Source of the DNA: Owenia fusiformis
Lineage: Eukaryota > Annelida > Polychaeta > Sabellida > Oweniidae
Length of the DNA stretch: 64,000 nt
Assembly: GCA_903813345.2 (NCBI GenBank)
Contig: CAIIXF020000009.1
Coordinates: forward strand, 870,001 to 934,000
Direction: 5' to 3'
The notes under the pieces are model-generated. The model saw only the letters and a program-made list of their open reading frames with translations, was not told the DNA's origin and made no database searches. Each line of letters begins with the position of its first letter. Position 1 is the stretch's first letter. Both the position numbers and the translations under genes were made by a program. Positions 45,800 to 58,504 of the stretch are shown in pieces.

Positions 45800-48740
45800 C
45801 AATAAAACTATATTTATATGGTGAGGATTTATGGATTTTGATAACAATAGGCTTTATATATGCTTTATATATATATTTCTTTATTTCCCATTTAGCATGG
45901 AGTACAAAATTTTTTATTTATCATGATGCTTTTATGTAGGCTATTAATAACAGCTCTTTTTGCAAAAAACTGGTATGTTAATGCAAATTCCGATTGGACT
46001 AATATAAAGGGATATTGTTTCATTATGTGGACTGGAGAAAGTCCGACATACTCATTGCTTTCAAACCAAAACTTAAAATAGGAAGTTATCAAGATCCCAA
46101 GAACACGATCGCTACTTAAACAATACGTTTGTAAAATCCCGGCGATCGAAATGCAATCAAACTTTCGCAATCGGGTGCCTAATTAGTCTTTTGATCTCTA
46201 AAGTTTTACGACTGAGCTTTTCAATGAACTCGTGAGAAGCAAACGCAATCATCATATAAACATTTATCTAGTAAATCTAAAATAGAGTAAAACCCAGGGA
46301 AAAAGATCGCGTGGTTATTTGATTATTTCATGGGAATTAGGCATATTTAAATTTTGAAATAACAAAAGTTAGTCTCGGGAGAATTTTCCAAGCATTCCCT
46401 GCTTCGATGCGTTTTTATTGCAAGGGCGTTTAGCGCCGATATCAATTCATTAGGGCATTAGGGTTGTGCTTTATTTGTTTTATTTATATAAATGTTATGA
46501 AATGTGTACGACACTTTAATGAATTATTTTTAGGGTTACAATGCACATTTGACTTTTCCCTCTAAACGTTTAAAATTCATCTTTATACTTTTCTTAGTTT
46601 GATTCAATAAAATTAACATTGGATCCCAGACAGTTATCAAATTCTCAGACATTTGATTAATATAGATATTTGTACTTCCTTTGACCAGTGGCTGGTGTGA
46701 CTGAGATTCGAATCTAATCTGTTTCATTTTTATGTAAATTGAGAGCAATTAAGTTTTGTTTTAAGCGTTTTAACAATCTTAACGTTTGGCGTGCAACTCA
46801 ACTTAATACACAATCAAAGGACAGAATACAGAAATAAGAACATGCCTTTTATTTGTTATTCAAGCTAGAGCAATATCCCCGGCGTTATAAAACCAAAATA
46901 ACTGCGGTTAGGTAGCATCTTGATTACAGTAAAGACAGGCCATCTTATTTCTAGGAATTATTTCTGCCTCTCATTCCTTAAACCGGCATCGTTAAACAGT
47001 GCCAAAATATTTAAGTCGGAGCCAAAAACAAGACTATTTTTATATTTAAATCCCCTCACCTTGTCAATGGCTATGCCTGCATCTGGTTTTCTCACCTTTG
47101 GGAGGGAGCCAATATACACATAGATTACTTACTGGCCATGGACAGGGGGGGGGGGGCACAGAAACGAACATTCTGGGGTCATAAGGGATAACTGGGGAAG
47201 GGGGGGATGGTGGTGAATAGTGAAGTCTGGGAGTGAAGTTAAGGGGTACTGAAATATTTCTTTTGATATTTAGTGCTTGAATGGAGACTTGTTTCCACTC
47301 CCCGCATTCTAGTAGAATTTAAATATTTGATCCAAAGGAGTTATTTAAAATCAAACTTGCATTCCGATTAATTAACACTCCCATGATTGTACCGCTTCAC
47401 TATTGTCTAAGATAATTATAATGAATTCACGGGACACTATAGTCTTCCTTTTAAACTTTAGTGGTTTGATGGAGACTTGTTTCCCCACCCCGTACACTAG
47501 TAAATTTGTAAATTTAAATTATTTGATTTAGGGAGGTATTTGCAATCCAACTCTGATGATGCAAGACTAGTCAGCCAAGACTAAATTATGAACTTATTAT
47601 CATTTAGACTATTGAGTTCATTAAATTATAATTCCATAGATATCATATTTAATCCTGTCAACACAATAATGGTATTAATTGGCATGATATGTAATCAAAG
47701 TTGTTTAGATTAATGATAGTATTAGGAAAAATCCTAATTCAAAGTTTTTGTTCTCTCGCAATCCAGAGCAAACCACTCGCCGGGCAAGTATTCTTTTAAA
47801 ACGTGAAGTTTTCACCATGTTGAGCAGTTTTGAAAACTGTCCAATTTGAACCATCGCCTTGTATATTTTTATAACTGCCCCCCCCCCCTTGACACTCGAG
47901 TGTAAGAATCCTTTCCACACTGTCAATGGTTTTACAAAATAGTTGATGTCAGGAAGGGGGAGGGGTGACTGTGGAGAACAATCACTGACTGCGATTTGTA
48001 TGATTGAACATTATACACTTATCATACATTTGTAAAGAATAGTTTTAAAATAAACATGAGTTACTTGTAATTATCAGACCGATCTTTTATGGACAATATT
48101 TTATGGAGAATATTATATATGCGAAGAATTATTAAACGCTTGCTGCATGTAAACATACAACACTTTTTAATTGGAATACTTTACTTAGTTAATTAACACA
48201 GTAGTCATATGACACACGGATAAGACGTAACTGGTCCAAGGATAAGCTCTATCTATCTCTCAATAGAGTGAACTTTTTATTCCTGAGAATTAGTAGTTAG
48301 TCGTGGTTATTATTTATGGATAATACATAAAGTATTCTTTCTTAGTAGTGCTTACAAAATAGTGTTTCCCGTTGTGATAGCGTTTAGCAGAATACATACA
48401 CAATCCGTTCTAGCCACTTCTAGCAATGGTAACCTGGGACGTTTAAGGGTGATGATGCGAGTTTCGCATATAATGATGCGTATTTCGCATAGTATTGTAA
48501 CAATCGTGGGCCATGTATTTGCCATACAAGTGTAGCGTAGCCCTGGCATAACACAGTCCCAGATCGTTATCATGTTCCAAAGTAGTATCGCTTAAACAGT
48601 AACAAGTGAATGATAAGGCAATTACATATGGGTTTATAAGTCATTACTCAGTCTGTCATAAGTCTTATAGTCAATCAGTAATAAATGTGTCAACTGTCTG
48701 GCTACACGTTATAAATGGGACTTATGATGTTTATATTAAT
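45800..48740. other. Gene-free AT-rich stretch
   Basis: No exon or RNA gene recognised. Contains G runs near 47145 and 47205, and a short direct repeat 'ggagacttgtttcc' near 47283 and 47471. One isolated minisatellite-like unit sits at about 48409-48452, followed by the palindromic 'gatgcgagtttcgcat' words. Confidence 0.35.
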
Positions 48741-48750
48741 AAACTGGGGG

Positions 48751-49781
48751 TTCTAGCCACTTCTAGCAATGGTATCTAGGGTCAATAGTGGTTCTAGCCA
48801 CTTCTAGCAATGGTTTCCCAGGTTGTATATGCATTCTAGCCACTTCTAGCAGCCATTACCCAGGATGTATAATGGGTCTAGCCACTTCTAGCAATGGTGA
48901 CCTGGGATGTATAAGGGCTCTAGCCACCTCTAGTCATGGTAACCAAGGATGTTTAATGGTTCCAGCCACTTCTAGCTATGGGTACCAAGGAAGTATATGG
49001 GTTTCAGCCATTTCTAGCTATGGGTACCAAGTAAGTATAAGGGTTCCAGCCACTTCTAGCCATGGGAACCAAGGATGTATAAGGATTCCAGCCACTTCTA
49101 GCTATGGGTACCAAGGAAGTATTAGGGTTCCAGCCACTTCTAGCTATGGTTACCTGGGATGTATAAGGGTTCTAGCCACTTCTAGCCATGGGAACCAAGG
49201 ATGTATAAGGATTCCAGCCACTTCTAGCTATGGGTACCAAGGAAGTATAAGGGTTCCAGCCACTTCTAGCTATTGGTACCAATGAAGTATAAGGGTTCCA
49301 GCCACTTCTAGCTATGGGTACCAAGGAAGTATAACGGTTCCAGCCACTTCTAGCTATGGGAACCAAGGATGTATAAGGGTTCTAGCCACTTCTAGCTATG
49401 GGTACCAAGGAAGTATAAGGGTTCCAGCCACTTCTAGCTACGGGTACCAAGGATGTATAAGGGTTCCAACCACTTCTAGCAATGGTTACCTGGGATGTAT
49501 AAGGGTTCTAGCCACTTCTAGCAATGGTAACCTGGGATGTTTAAGGGTTCTAGCCACTTCTATCTATGGGTACCAAGGATGTTTAAGGGTTCCAGCCACT
49601 TCTAGGCATGGTAACCTGAGATGTATAAGGGTTCTAGCCACTTCTAGCTATGGGTACCAAGGATGTATAAGGGTTCTAGCCACTTCTCGCTACAGGTACC
49701 AAGGATGTATAAGGGTTCCAGCCACTTCTAGCTACGGGTACCAAGGATGTATAAGGGTTCCAGCCACTTCTAGCTATGGGC
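48751..49781. repeat. 42-bp minisatellite, about 25 copies
   Basis: The core CCACTTCTAG recurs every 42 bp from 48754 to 49763. Two unit types alternate irregularly: 'caatggtaacctgggatgt' and 'ctatgggtaccaaggaagt'. Because 42 is a multiple of three, a 14-residue repeat stays open on both strands (166 codons at 48788-49285), which does not by itself indicate a gene. A single diverged unit lies 340 bp upstream at 48409. The array ends at a CACGTGACTAG word whose inverted partner CTAGAAGTCACGTG is 60 bp further on. Confidence 0.95.
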
Positions 49782-49869
49782 AACACGTGACTAGACTGAG
49801 GGGGGGGGGTAAACGAGTTACACTTGCAGTTGACAGAGGGAACTGGAACTGGCTAGAAGTCACGTGTAT

Positions 49870-51290
49870 CATGTCATGTCAATGGAAGTCAAATGTAAAT
49901 GGGAGGGGGATAAACATATCTTACTAAACTCCCTAAAGATAAACAAAAAAACAAGTTTAAAATTATCTAATCTATTTCAAGAATTATAAAATAATCACAT
50001 AAAATTAGTACAAGTAAGTTTGTATAATTTACATACACACTTGAAATACACCAAGACCAATCAAACACTTAAATCACAGTAAAGTGGCTGTAAAAGGCTA
50101 GACGGAGCTTTGCTAATGGGAGCTAGATGATGACTCACTCAAGCTAGAACAGGCTGTTCCCATATCCAAAACAACAGATAGCCCCTATCTTTCATTAAAA
50201 AGGTCATATTTTCCGTTCACTGGTAATTTCAGTATACTTCAAATAATGAAATCTTGCTAATTACGTTGATAACATTGATAAGTTGATGAGAAATCAATAG
50301 GAAATTACATGATAATACATGGAAATCACTTCAAAAGTTCACATCTCAATTACTGGTTAATCACCAAAACAATTCCATTCAAAGTCATAGAACAATTAAA
50401 ATATATCATTATAATTACCTTGAACCACAATGCACCACGATTCACCAACGCAAACTGCTATAAATCCAAGAAAATAAGGAGAAAACACAAAATGGTCCAC
50501 CATGATTGAGATAATTCCAAGAGACAAAGTAGTACATAAAATCCCTACGCCAAATAACATGACAAGATGAATCACAGTTCAAAATAAGACAAACTAAAGT
50601 TATGTACATACATATAAACATGCATACAATAGAATAGACATACTAAATAACATACATAAGTCAAAGTAATCACAATAAGGCAAGATGATCAATGGACCTA
50701 TATCCTGTAAGCAGAATTGTCATAGAGTGAACAGGCATAACGTTGCACAAGCGTATGAGTCATGGTGACCATTACTTAAGTTAACAGACATATTACAGTA
50801 AAACTCCTTACTGGTGAACTGTGAAATTATTAGTTAATGTAGTTGAAACAATGCAAATAAGAGGATCAGTAACGGCACATCAGACAGATATAAACCATTG
50901 GAAAGAGTAGACAAGCTGATGGATTGTTACAGTATGATGCGAGAATCATATAGTTCGAGTATCGCATCACATAATTCGATTTTTCCCATACATCATGTAA
51001 TGTTCAATTTTGATACAAAATAAATTCCATACAAAAGAGCCCATGCAGAACAGTTAAAGTGACAAAGACAGTCTTCCTATTACAAACCAAAGGCTTTACC
51101 AAAACGCCCAACAAATCACTATGAATTTGTCTATTTTTGCAGACATTTATAGTTAGTTTATTGACTAAATTACACAAACGGGTACATTTCTAAAACAATC
51201 TTACTTGGAACTACAGTACTTATAATTAGCCGCTGTGTTCCATATACAAATTAAAATGTCTTGGTTCATGCACGCATATTGATGAATAAA
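49870..51290. other. AT-rich stretch with one dispersed repeat
   Basis: No gene recognised. At 50925-51036 lies an inverted relative of the sequence at 63297-63440, carrying 'gatgcga' and 'tcgcatca' half-palindromes and 'tttgtatcaaaattg' on the minus strand. Confidence 0.4.
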
Positions 51291-51500
51291 CAAAACATTT
51301 GCCCATACAAACTGGAGAACGTACATCTGCGTTCTTACACACTGGAGAAAGTACATATTATTTGTTGATACAAAATGTGAGTTCATAAACAATGGAGTAC
51401 ATGTTCATAATATTTGTTCATATATACTGGAGAAAGTATAGACACAGGCGTTTTGGTTCATATACATGTTCATACTGGAGATTGAATGTATTGTCTCTTC
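51290..51500. repeat. Degenerate tandem repeat ('actggagaaagtacat')
   Basis: About five diverged units of 38-50 bp containing 'catacanactggagaaagta' and 'tttgttcata'. It directly precedes copy B of the segmental duplication. Confidence 0.65.
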
Positions 51501-51781
51501 ATACACACTATACACAAGACAAAATCGTATGAAATAACTTGCAATAAACTAGTTAATAAGCTTATTATTATGGTCTTACAAGTGGTTATTATTGAGTAAT
51601 GGTACAGGTATTCGATATGGTATTGCAGCTTACACTTAAGTACTGGTACACGTATCCTTGGATTTTAGGCCCGAATACCGAGGTTTATTTTTTTAATTAT
51701 CGTGTATTATTATTTTGTGTTAATATTAGTTAACCATCTAACTATTGGCATGATATGATAACCTTGTTATATTAATAGCGC

Positions 51782-52003
51782 ATAGGCGTAGCCAGGGGGA
51801 TGCATAGGTTTGCCAATGAAACCAATGAAAATAGAACCATTTGATAGAAGAAAAAAGTCTTAAAATGCTTTTTATTTGAAGCTTCTAGCTCGATTTTGAA
51901 CGAAGTTGCACCAATTATTGTAAAATTCAAAACAAATGTTCAAAAACTTTTTTATGCCACGATCGCACCCCCTCCCCCCGAGTGAACGCTGGCTACGCCA
52001 CTG
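51782..52003. mobile_element. GGCGTAGCCAG-family MITE, copy 3
   Basis: CATAGGCGTAGCCAGGGGG at the left and CCCGAGTGAACGCTGGCTACGCC at the right, with 'aaatagaaccat' and 'gaagcttctagctcgatttt' inside matching the copy at 43775-44006. Confidence 0.7.
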
Positions 52004-52998
52004 TAACGTGTAATCAATACGCTACATTTTGAATGTTCAATTTGTATACTAAAAACTCACAAATCCACAAATTTAGATGAAGACAAGATAAAAATTCGAA
52101 TCAAGAATGAAAAGGTGTCTAAGTATATAAATCTTAAGGGTAATGCATATTTGAATTAAACAGAGGCGGGTTAATTTATATTGTGCTATGAATTACGCTA
52201 TTATTCAAAATTGCAGCTAAGATGCCTGTTTTATGAAAAATATCACGGAAGATGTATTCTAGATATCAGTAGTATTCTCAGAAATTTATTATCCGAAACG
52301 GATAACATCTGGCCACTCAGACAAACAATCGCAGACATAGGCTAAGCTCGTTTATTTAACAGTTCGATTTGTTGACTTACTGATCCGTATTTCAATCTCC
52401 GGGAAGACGTTCTTTTCCCTTTATATTTGCGTGCAGTGTAATATAAGTTGATACTTTTGTTCAAAAATGTACTTTTAATGGCCACTTTATGCCTTTTATT
52501 TTCAAATTATGTTTTGTTTTGATGTCAGTGTGAAAAGTCAAGAAACGTCAACCCCGACATTTAATTAAAAAATGTTGGTTAATCACTTATGGCAAATCAC
52601 AAGGTTGATGATGTCAACGGTCCATGATCGTGGAAGGCTATCAATATCAGGTGTATATCGCATAGAAAATAAATATATCTAATTTTTCGCACTGAAATGA
52701 TGATGACTATTCTGGCGAATCGGGTAGATATTTCTCAGTTTATTCCGATAATAAAACTATTCATTTCTATCAATTTTACAAAAGGGGTCCTTTGAATGCA
52801 CATTAAAACTATAAAAGTATTTATTGGGCGTACATACTCGTTCTGTCATGTTACTTACATTTCATTTGCAAGTTGTCTACATATTAATCCGGCGTTTTGT
52901 TTAATCAAATTTCCCGCCCCTTGAGGTTTCCGACTGTAAAACTTAATATTTAATACTAACCAATGCATCAGTTAATATTTTCAGAATACAAATTTTGC

Positions 52999-53088
52999 TT
53001 AGTTCTCTTTGTCTTAGTCTTTGTTTTCTTAAATGCGGAAGTGTACAAACATCACCTAGATTACATGAGAGATCATCTAACAGTCTAA
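52999..53088 (+). other. Four-copy conserved open frame, copy 3
   Basis: Same frame as at 44459 with lysine for glutamine after V-Y and methionine for isoleucine after L-D-Y. Confidence 0.25.
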
Positions 53089-53508
53089 AATTGCTTTTAA
53101 TTGCAAGTTAAAATTCCGACCAAAATTTGTATACCTGTAATTTGGGGGGGGGGGGCGATGTTTCATCACATAACTACAACGTTCATATAGAAATATACAA
53201 TAAGCATGTCCGTATAAAAGCTAAAATTATAAAAACTTATTCCAAAGCCATTCTGTTCATGGAAGCGTAAAGTTATGAAAAACAATGCTAAACACTCAAA
53301 CGACTTGATTACCTTTGAAAACTTCTTGAGAGGAAATGGACAAATGTATTTTTCTAACTCATTGGAACGTCTGTCCGATTGAAATACTATTTTTTAAATA
53401 CAAACATAAATGATTTAATCTTGATCATAAGTCTGAGCATTGTCCAACAAAATAATAAGAATCTAACATTTAATGATTACAAAAGGATTAATTGCTATAT
53501 AGTCTTTG

Positions 53509-53585
53509 TCCTAGTCTTTGTTTTTCTAACGGCGGAAGTGTACCAACATCACCTTGATTACAGAAGAGATCATCTAACAGTCTAA
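53509..53585 (+). other. Four-copy conserved open frame, copy 4
   Basis: Same frame as at 44989. Here it is open further upstream to an ATG at 53379, giving 68 codons, but that extension is AT-rich and not kept as a frame in the sister copies. Confidence 0.25.
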
Positions 53586-53689
53586 AATTGCTTTTAATTC
53601 CCGGGTTTTAATTACATTTTATGAATATACTTTTTTGCCTCTATTCTCATTTTTAAACCTGTTTCTGTTTGAGTATTTAACTTATTGGT

Positions 53690-56530
53690 TTATGGTTTTC
53701 TCCTGAGCATGCGTGAAGTCTGATGAACACTTATGACGGAGACCAGAGCAAACATTACAAGCTCTCGAACGAAATTCCAAGATTCAGGTCATTTCGCCGT
53801 GTTTGCTAAGCGTGTATACGTGAAGGACAAGCTGTTTTGAGTCGATCAGGTACCTGTTTTAGACACAACGTTGATTTAGCTTGACATTGGTGTGCACATT
53901 GGCACTTTTGAGCATGTTAATACAAGTTTTTACACTCTTAGCAGAAGACCGGTTTTCGAAAAATCTGTTATCTAATTCACTCGATTATCGTATGCATATT
54001 TATTTCTGCTGACATTTTAACACCACATCACATAGAATTACGATGCAGAATGAAAATAAAACACAAAACAACTACTAAATTCCACTTGTTATTTCACAGG
54101 AGGTAAAAATGCACACTGCCTAGATTCTTTGTAAGGGCCGTCAGACATCGGATTGGCATACCTAATATACAATCACATCTGCAAGAAATGTCGTGTTTTC
54201 ATGTTTGAATTAATTGGTCCCTCTGTTACTTCTCGTAATACACACATGATGGAAGTCTCCTTCAATAATAACATCATGTTGATGAGCAAACGAGGCTCAA
54301 ACGAATGACATATTTTGTTCCAGCGTATGAAAATACAATAACTGCTGTCTGCTGGTTAATGTTGATCTATCAATGGTCTCATGAACAAGAGACAATTTCG
54401 ACATCTTCCAAGTCCAAACGTTTTAATAGGGAAATATCAAAAAGAAGGATTACCAAAATTTTTTTTTTCATGAAATAGATTTTGAAAAATATAATGATCT
54501 TTGACCTGATATTACTCTAAGAGAATATAAGTATAAATAGTAGACGGCTATTTGTCATCCTTGGCCCAAGAGTAATTCATTGCACTACATTATCTGCTAT
54601 GAAAGCAGTGAAGGACCGATCTTGAAGGGTGGCTATTTGTTAAACTTAGCAGTTTTAATTAGTGCGTGAAGTATTAACCGATTTGATTTGATAATAAAAT
54701 GCTACGAGATATATTATAAGCAAACGCGACCTATTCTGCCATGTGATCTTTCCTGCCACACATTTCTCTGTTCAACATTTTTCTGTCACAGTGAAGCATT
54801 CTTCCTAGCTTGAGATGTAGAATGTTTAACAAAAGTGAGTTTAAAATGTCATTTAAAATTTTAGTAATACGGCCAGTAATAATACATGAAAATACGACTT
54901 TTGACCAGGATCAAGTACAATTTCCGACTCAGCGCCTCTTTATCAGAATCACGTCCAATTTCCTACTCAGCGTCTCTATGTCAGGATCACGTCAATTTTC
55001 CTACCCAGCGTCTCTATGTCAAAATCACGTCCATTTTCTTACTCAGCATATCTGTGTCAGCTTCAGAAAATGCCACTGTCACCGAATCTTTCATTGTCCT
55101 AGGATAGCTTTTAATAAAGTTTGAAATCACGAAATCATGCCTTTTCGTTATTTCTCGAAAGATAATATTTTCAAATAGAATCATAATTTACTGATTAATA
55201 ATCAATCCCTTGATAATAAAATTGGTATCCAATGGACTTGCGTATAGTAAGAAGACCAGACCAGAAATCTGGCATTATATTGGTACAAATTGCGTAATTA
55301 ATCTTCTTTCATTTAAGAGCGTGTTGTAACGTTTTAGTTGAGTTATGGTTTCAGCTGTGTAGTAGTAGAGCAGCCACTTGGAAACATTTCCCCAGGATTG
55401 TAATACTGTTAGACAGCGGAATGGCGGTGGTATAGGTAATTCGCTAAATAATTTCTGAAAATGATCAAAAGTCCATTTATTTTATGAACTGTAACGGTAC
55501 GACATTCATTCGAGGGACGTTGTTTTGGCAAAAGAGGCCTATTTTTTCATTTGAACTGCGTTCGTCTTTAATATTCCATAATACAACCATGCTTTATATA
55601 TTATTTTTTGAGGGCCGCCATATTTTTTTTGTTTCTTTTATCAAAACTGATATTCAAAACTGAGATTTTTGTTACCATCATATCAATATTCTTTCTCTGG
55701 TATAACCCAAGAGACGCTGCCCTCCCCCAGGTACGCACATCTAAGCCTGTCCCGCGTGAATATATTATAAATTGAAATTCGAATATTCTCAACAATACAT
55801 CATCATTGTTTTTCTTCGAGAAAAATAACAAGAACTGAACTAAATTACACAGTCCCAGTGAGACATACATGCATTGCAATACACTCTAGCAAGCCAACGC
55901 ATACAATACAAAAGTTGGACATCGCCCAGTCCCAAAGGGACATTTACATTATGCTGATATGATATGAACTGTGAACCCAGACGTGCAAAATATTGCCATT
56001 TTACGTAATCATAACGAGATTTAATTTAATGAAAAGTTGTGTTATTTCCCAAAAGAAGGGTATTCTATAATTAAATGACTTTTCTCCATGGACAGCACAT
56101 TCTTAATCACATAGACCGTACTCTATATATTATTATAAAGCTTAGTATATTTTGTTCTGGACTTTTGGGCCATGAAATTTAAGACATTATAGTTCATTCG
56201 GAACATAATTTGTGAATATTTATATTCGTACTATGTAAGCATATTCCAACGTTTCTCCTGAATCCGATTGAATTGACTTGTTTACACGGGATATACGTAC
56301 ATATAGATACATAAGCTATGTGGTTGATTTAATAATGTAACTTTATGCCATTGTTTTACTTTTCCATCTTGACCACGAGGGACACATATCTTCAAGAAAA
56401 GCACAGGGCACGTGCGACCCATAAGTTCACACAAGTTCATATTAACCTACCTATAAAGAGAATCCACGTTGGTAGAAAATTCAGCAACGATCTTAAGTCC
56501 GAGAGTACTGATGTTACAAGACAGCCTTAA
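53690..56530. other. Intergenic stretch upstream of the SRCR gene
   Basis: No coding exon identified. A GC-richer block at 53700-53850 ends in a donor-like GATCAG|GTACCT and could be a non-coding first exon, without further support. A 38-bp tandem repeat is listed separately. Confidence 0.3.
54902..55056. repeat. 38-bp tandem repeat, four copies
   Basis: Units built on 'tcagaatcacgtccaatttc' followed by 'ctactcagcgtctctatg'; the first unit is the most diverged. Since 38 is not a multiple of three, the frames crossing it are not a repeat protein. Confidence 0.85.
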
Positions 56531-56532
56531 GC

Positions 56533-58503
56533 ATGAAGCGCTGTTTCATTTGGATTGTTCTGATAGCGATTGTGGATAACACCAATGGAACAACAGAAAC
56601 TAATTGGGATATACGGCTCGTGAATGGACCTGGAAACCATGCCGGAGCCCTCGAACTATTTTACAACTCAACCTGGTATTCTGCCTGTGAGAACCTTTTG
56701 CGTTGGACTGCAGACTCTAGAGGAATACCAAAAGGTATAATAATTAAAATATAATATGATATATATAATATAATATGGTGTTTAAACTGCTTCTTTATTC
56801 GGTACATCAAATATTCCATAAATGCCAAATAAAACAAAAAATTTACCAAACCTTTACCCAATCTATCGGATGTTTTATTTTATTTTATCGGGTGTAAAAA
56901 TGTATGATTTCGGCATGATTTAAAATAATCAAAATGACAAATCATCGTGATATTTTATAGGTTATACTTTAACTGATCTGCCTACCCTTAATACGGGTTA
57001 CTATGGTAACCATATCTCTAAATTAATGAAAGATTTAGCTATAATATTTAAAGTCCCCGTCTAAAGTTTGAAAATATTTTTTTATTATTCATTTACTATT
57101 TGTCAGGACTTAAAAAGTGCTTTTAAAGATTTTTGAACAAAAAAGTTTTTTTGAAAAAAAAGTTGTGAGCATTTAATTTCTCAAATATTCAAATTTCCCG
57201 CCATTTTTCAAAAAAAGTTGAAATTTCTTAATCATCAAATATTTCTTAATGCATTTCAAAAAAGATTATCTTTTTAACACCAATGCAAAGATTGAACAAA
57301 AGACACACTATTTCAATAATAAAATGTCATATTTAATGGGCCACTTCAATGTTTTAGCTTATCAAAAATATTTTGAAACATTAGTGATGTCACTAAGGTA
57401 CCAAAAACCTTTTGAAAAAAATTGAATTTTTTTTTTCGATGTCAATCTTTTCTAAATATGCTAGACTTTCATAAAAAAAACAATGTTGATTGTCTAACCA
57501 GTTAAAAGGAAGAATAAATTATGTTTTAGATATCATTGTACCATTGGTTTCTATGAGAACTAAAATTTTGAAATGCATTTTTCTCAAAACCATTTTCATG
57601 CACTGATAAGTTCATTTCTCGCTTGTTTATCAACCGATCTTCTTAATTTTTTCGGCAAAAAACATGGGAGGATGAATGCTATGCATTGGTATGAATTGTA
57701 GCTAATTAGAAGATATGAGTGACCTCTAAAAGTTGGTTTTAAATAAATTCACAAATTTTGGAACAAAAAGTCTATCAAAACCACTTTTTGAAATTTAAAA
57801 AAAAAGTTTCAGATATCACACTTTGATAACATTGGGTAAGACTACAATATAAGCCAAAGTGGTTTAAACTTTACACGGGGCCTTTAAGCATTATATGTGT
57901 AATTACATAATCTATATGTTCTAAACAAATGTGAGGGACATATGAAAATATCACAAAAGGATAGCATTTTTATCAGAATATATGGATCGCCCCTTGTATA
58001 TCGATCATGAAAGGGTATCGATGCTACATGTATGAGTTAAGGGGGATGCATACATATGAAACACCCTGTAAAATGTTTATAGTTTAGTTGTATAGCTTTG
58101 AAATTTGTATCTAAATAATTGCTAAAGCTGCCTAAGCCAAAAACGTCCGAAAAAGATCCTTTACTAAAGTGAAGCTGCATTAACCAGATACAGAAGAATG
58201 TTAAGACTACTTCTTTGCTATATAAGGAAAGTTGGTAACAGTAACAGTCTTTTAAAATTTGAATCATACACTAATATGTATTTTCAGTGGCATGTCGTTC
58301 ACTTGGACACGATAGTGGGTTTATGCGCTTTGACTATTTTCCCCGAAGTTCCCTACCTCCATACCTTGGTCCTGTGGTACCTCGTAGATGTAGCGACACT
58401 ACAATGCGGCATATCAGGAACTGCAAAAATGGAACAACTTACACTTACACTGATATGTGCAGCAATAAATATGCTAAATATATCTCCTTAATTTGCTTCA
58501 ATG
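56533..58503 (+). CDS. Secreted group A SRCR-domain protein (3' partial)
   Basis: Exon 1 is 56533-56734 (ATG, donor GTATAA); exon 2 is 58288-58503 (acceptor TTTTCAG, donor GTAAGT). They join in phase 1 to give 139 residues and then continue into an exon not found. Residues 1-19 form a signal peptide. Residues 27-138 are one scavenger-receptor cysteine-rich domain: I-R-L-V-N-G-P (27-33), L-E-L-F-Y-N-x-T-W (40-48), V-A-C-R-S-L-G (68-74). Six cysteines (52, 70, 102, 113, 125, 137) and an intron inside the domain fit group A, whose domains are known to be split between exons. Sequons at N45 and N115. Group A domains occur in ligand-binding, adhesion and innate immune proteins; the ligand here is unknown. 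Further SRCR or other domains may follow beyond the transposon-rich 58.5-63.2 kb. The intron carries a TTAA-flanked element. Confidence 0.83.
57048..57887. mobile_element. TTAA-flanked TIR element
   Basis: Left end TTAA-AGTCCCCGTCTAAAG and right end the complement of TTAA-AGGCCCCGTGTAAAG. TTAA targets are typical of piggyBac and Kolobok elements. The 840-bp interior is very AT-rich with no transposase. In the intron that splits the SRCR domain. Confidence 0.7.
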
Positions 58504-58504
58504 G

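Larger units (their letters stand above)
51505..53670 (+). repeat. Segmental duplication, copy B
   Basis: Direct-orientation partner of 42540-45135, about 9 kb away, with the same order of landmarks. The last 0.6 kb, including the G run near 53143, is the most similar part. It has its own GGCGTAGCCAG insertion at a different site from that in copy A, so that insertion followed the duplication. Confidence 0.8.

Noticed and set aside
45505-45847. Proline- and glycine-rich ORFs on both strands
   Set aside because: Produced by G and C homopolymer runs of the GGCGTAGCCAG MITE.
48788-49285. 166-codon ORF of 14-residue repeats
   Set aside because: It follows from a 42-bp unit being a multiple of three; the opposite strand is open too and there is no sign of selection, signal peptide or splice structure.
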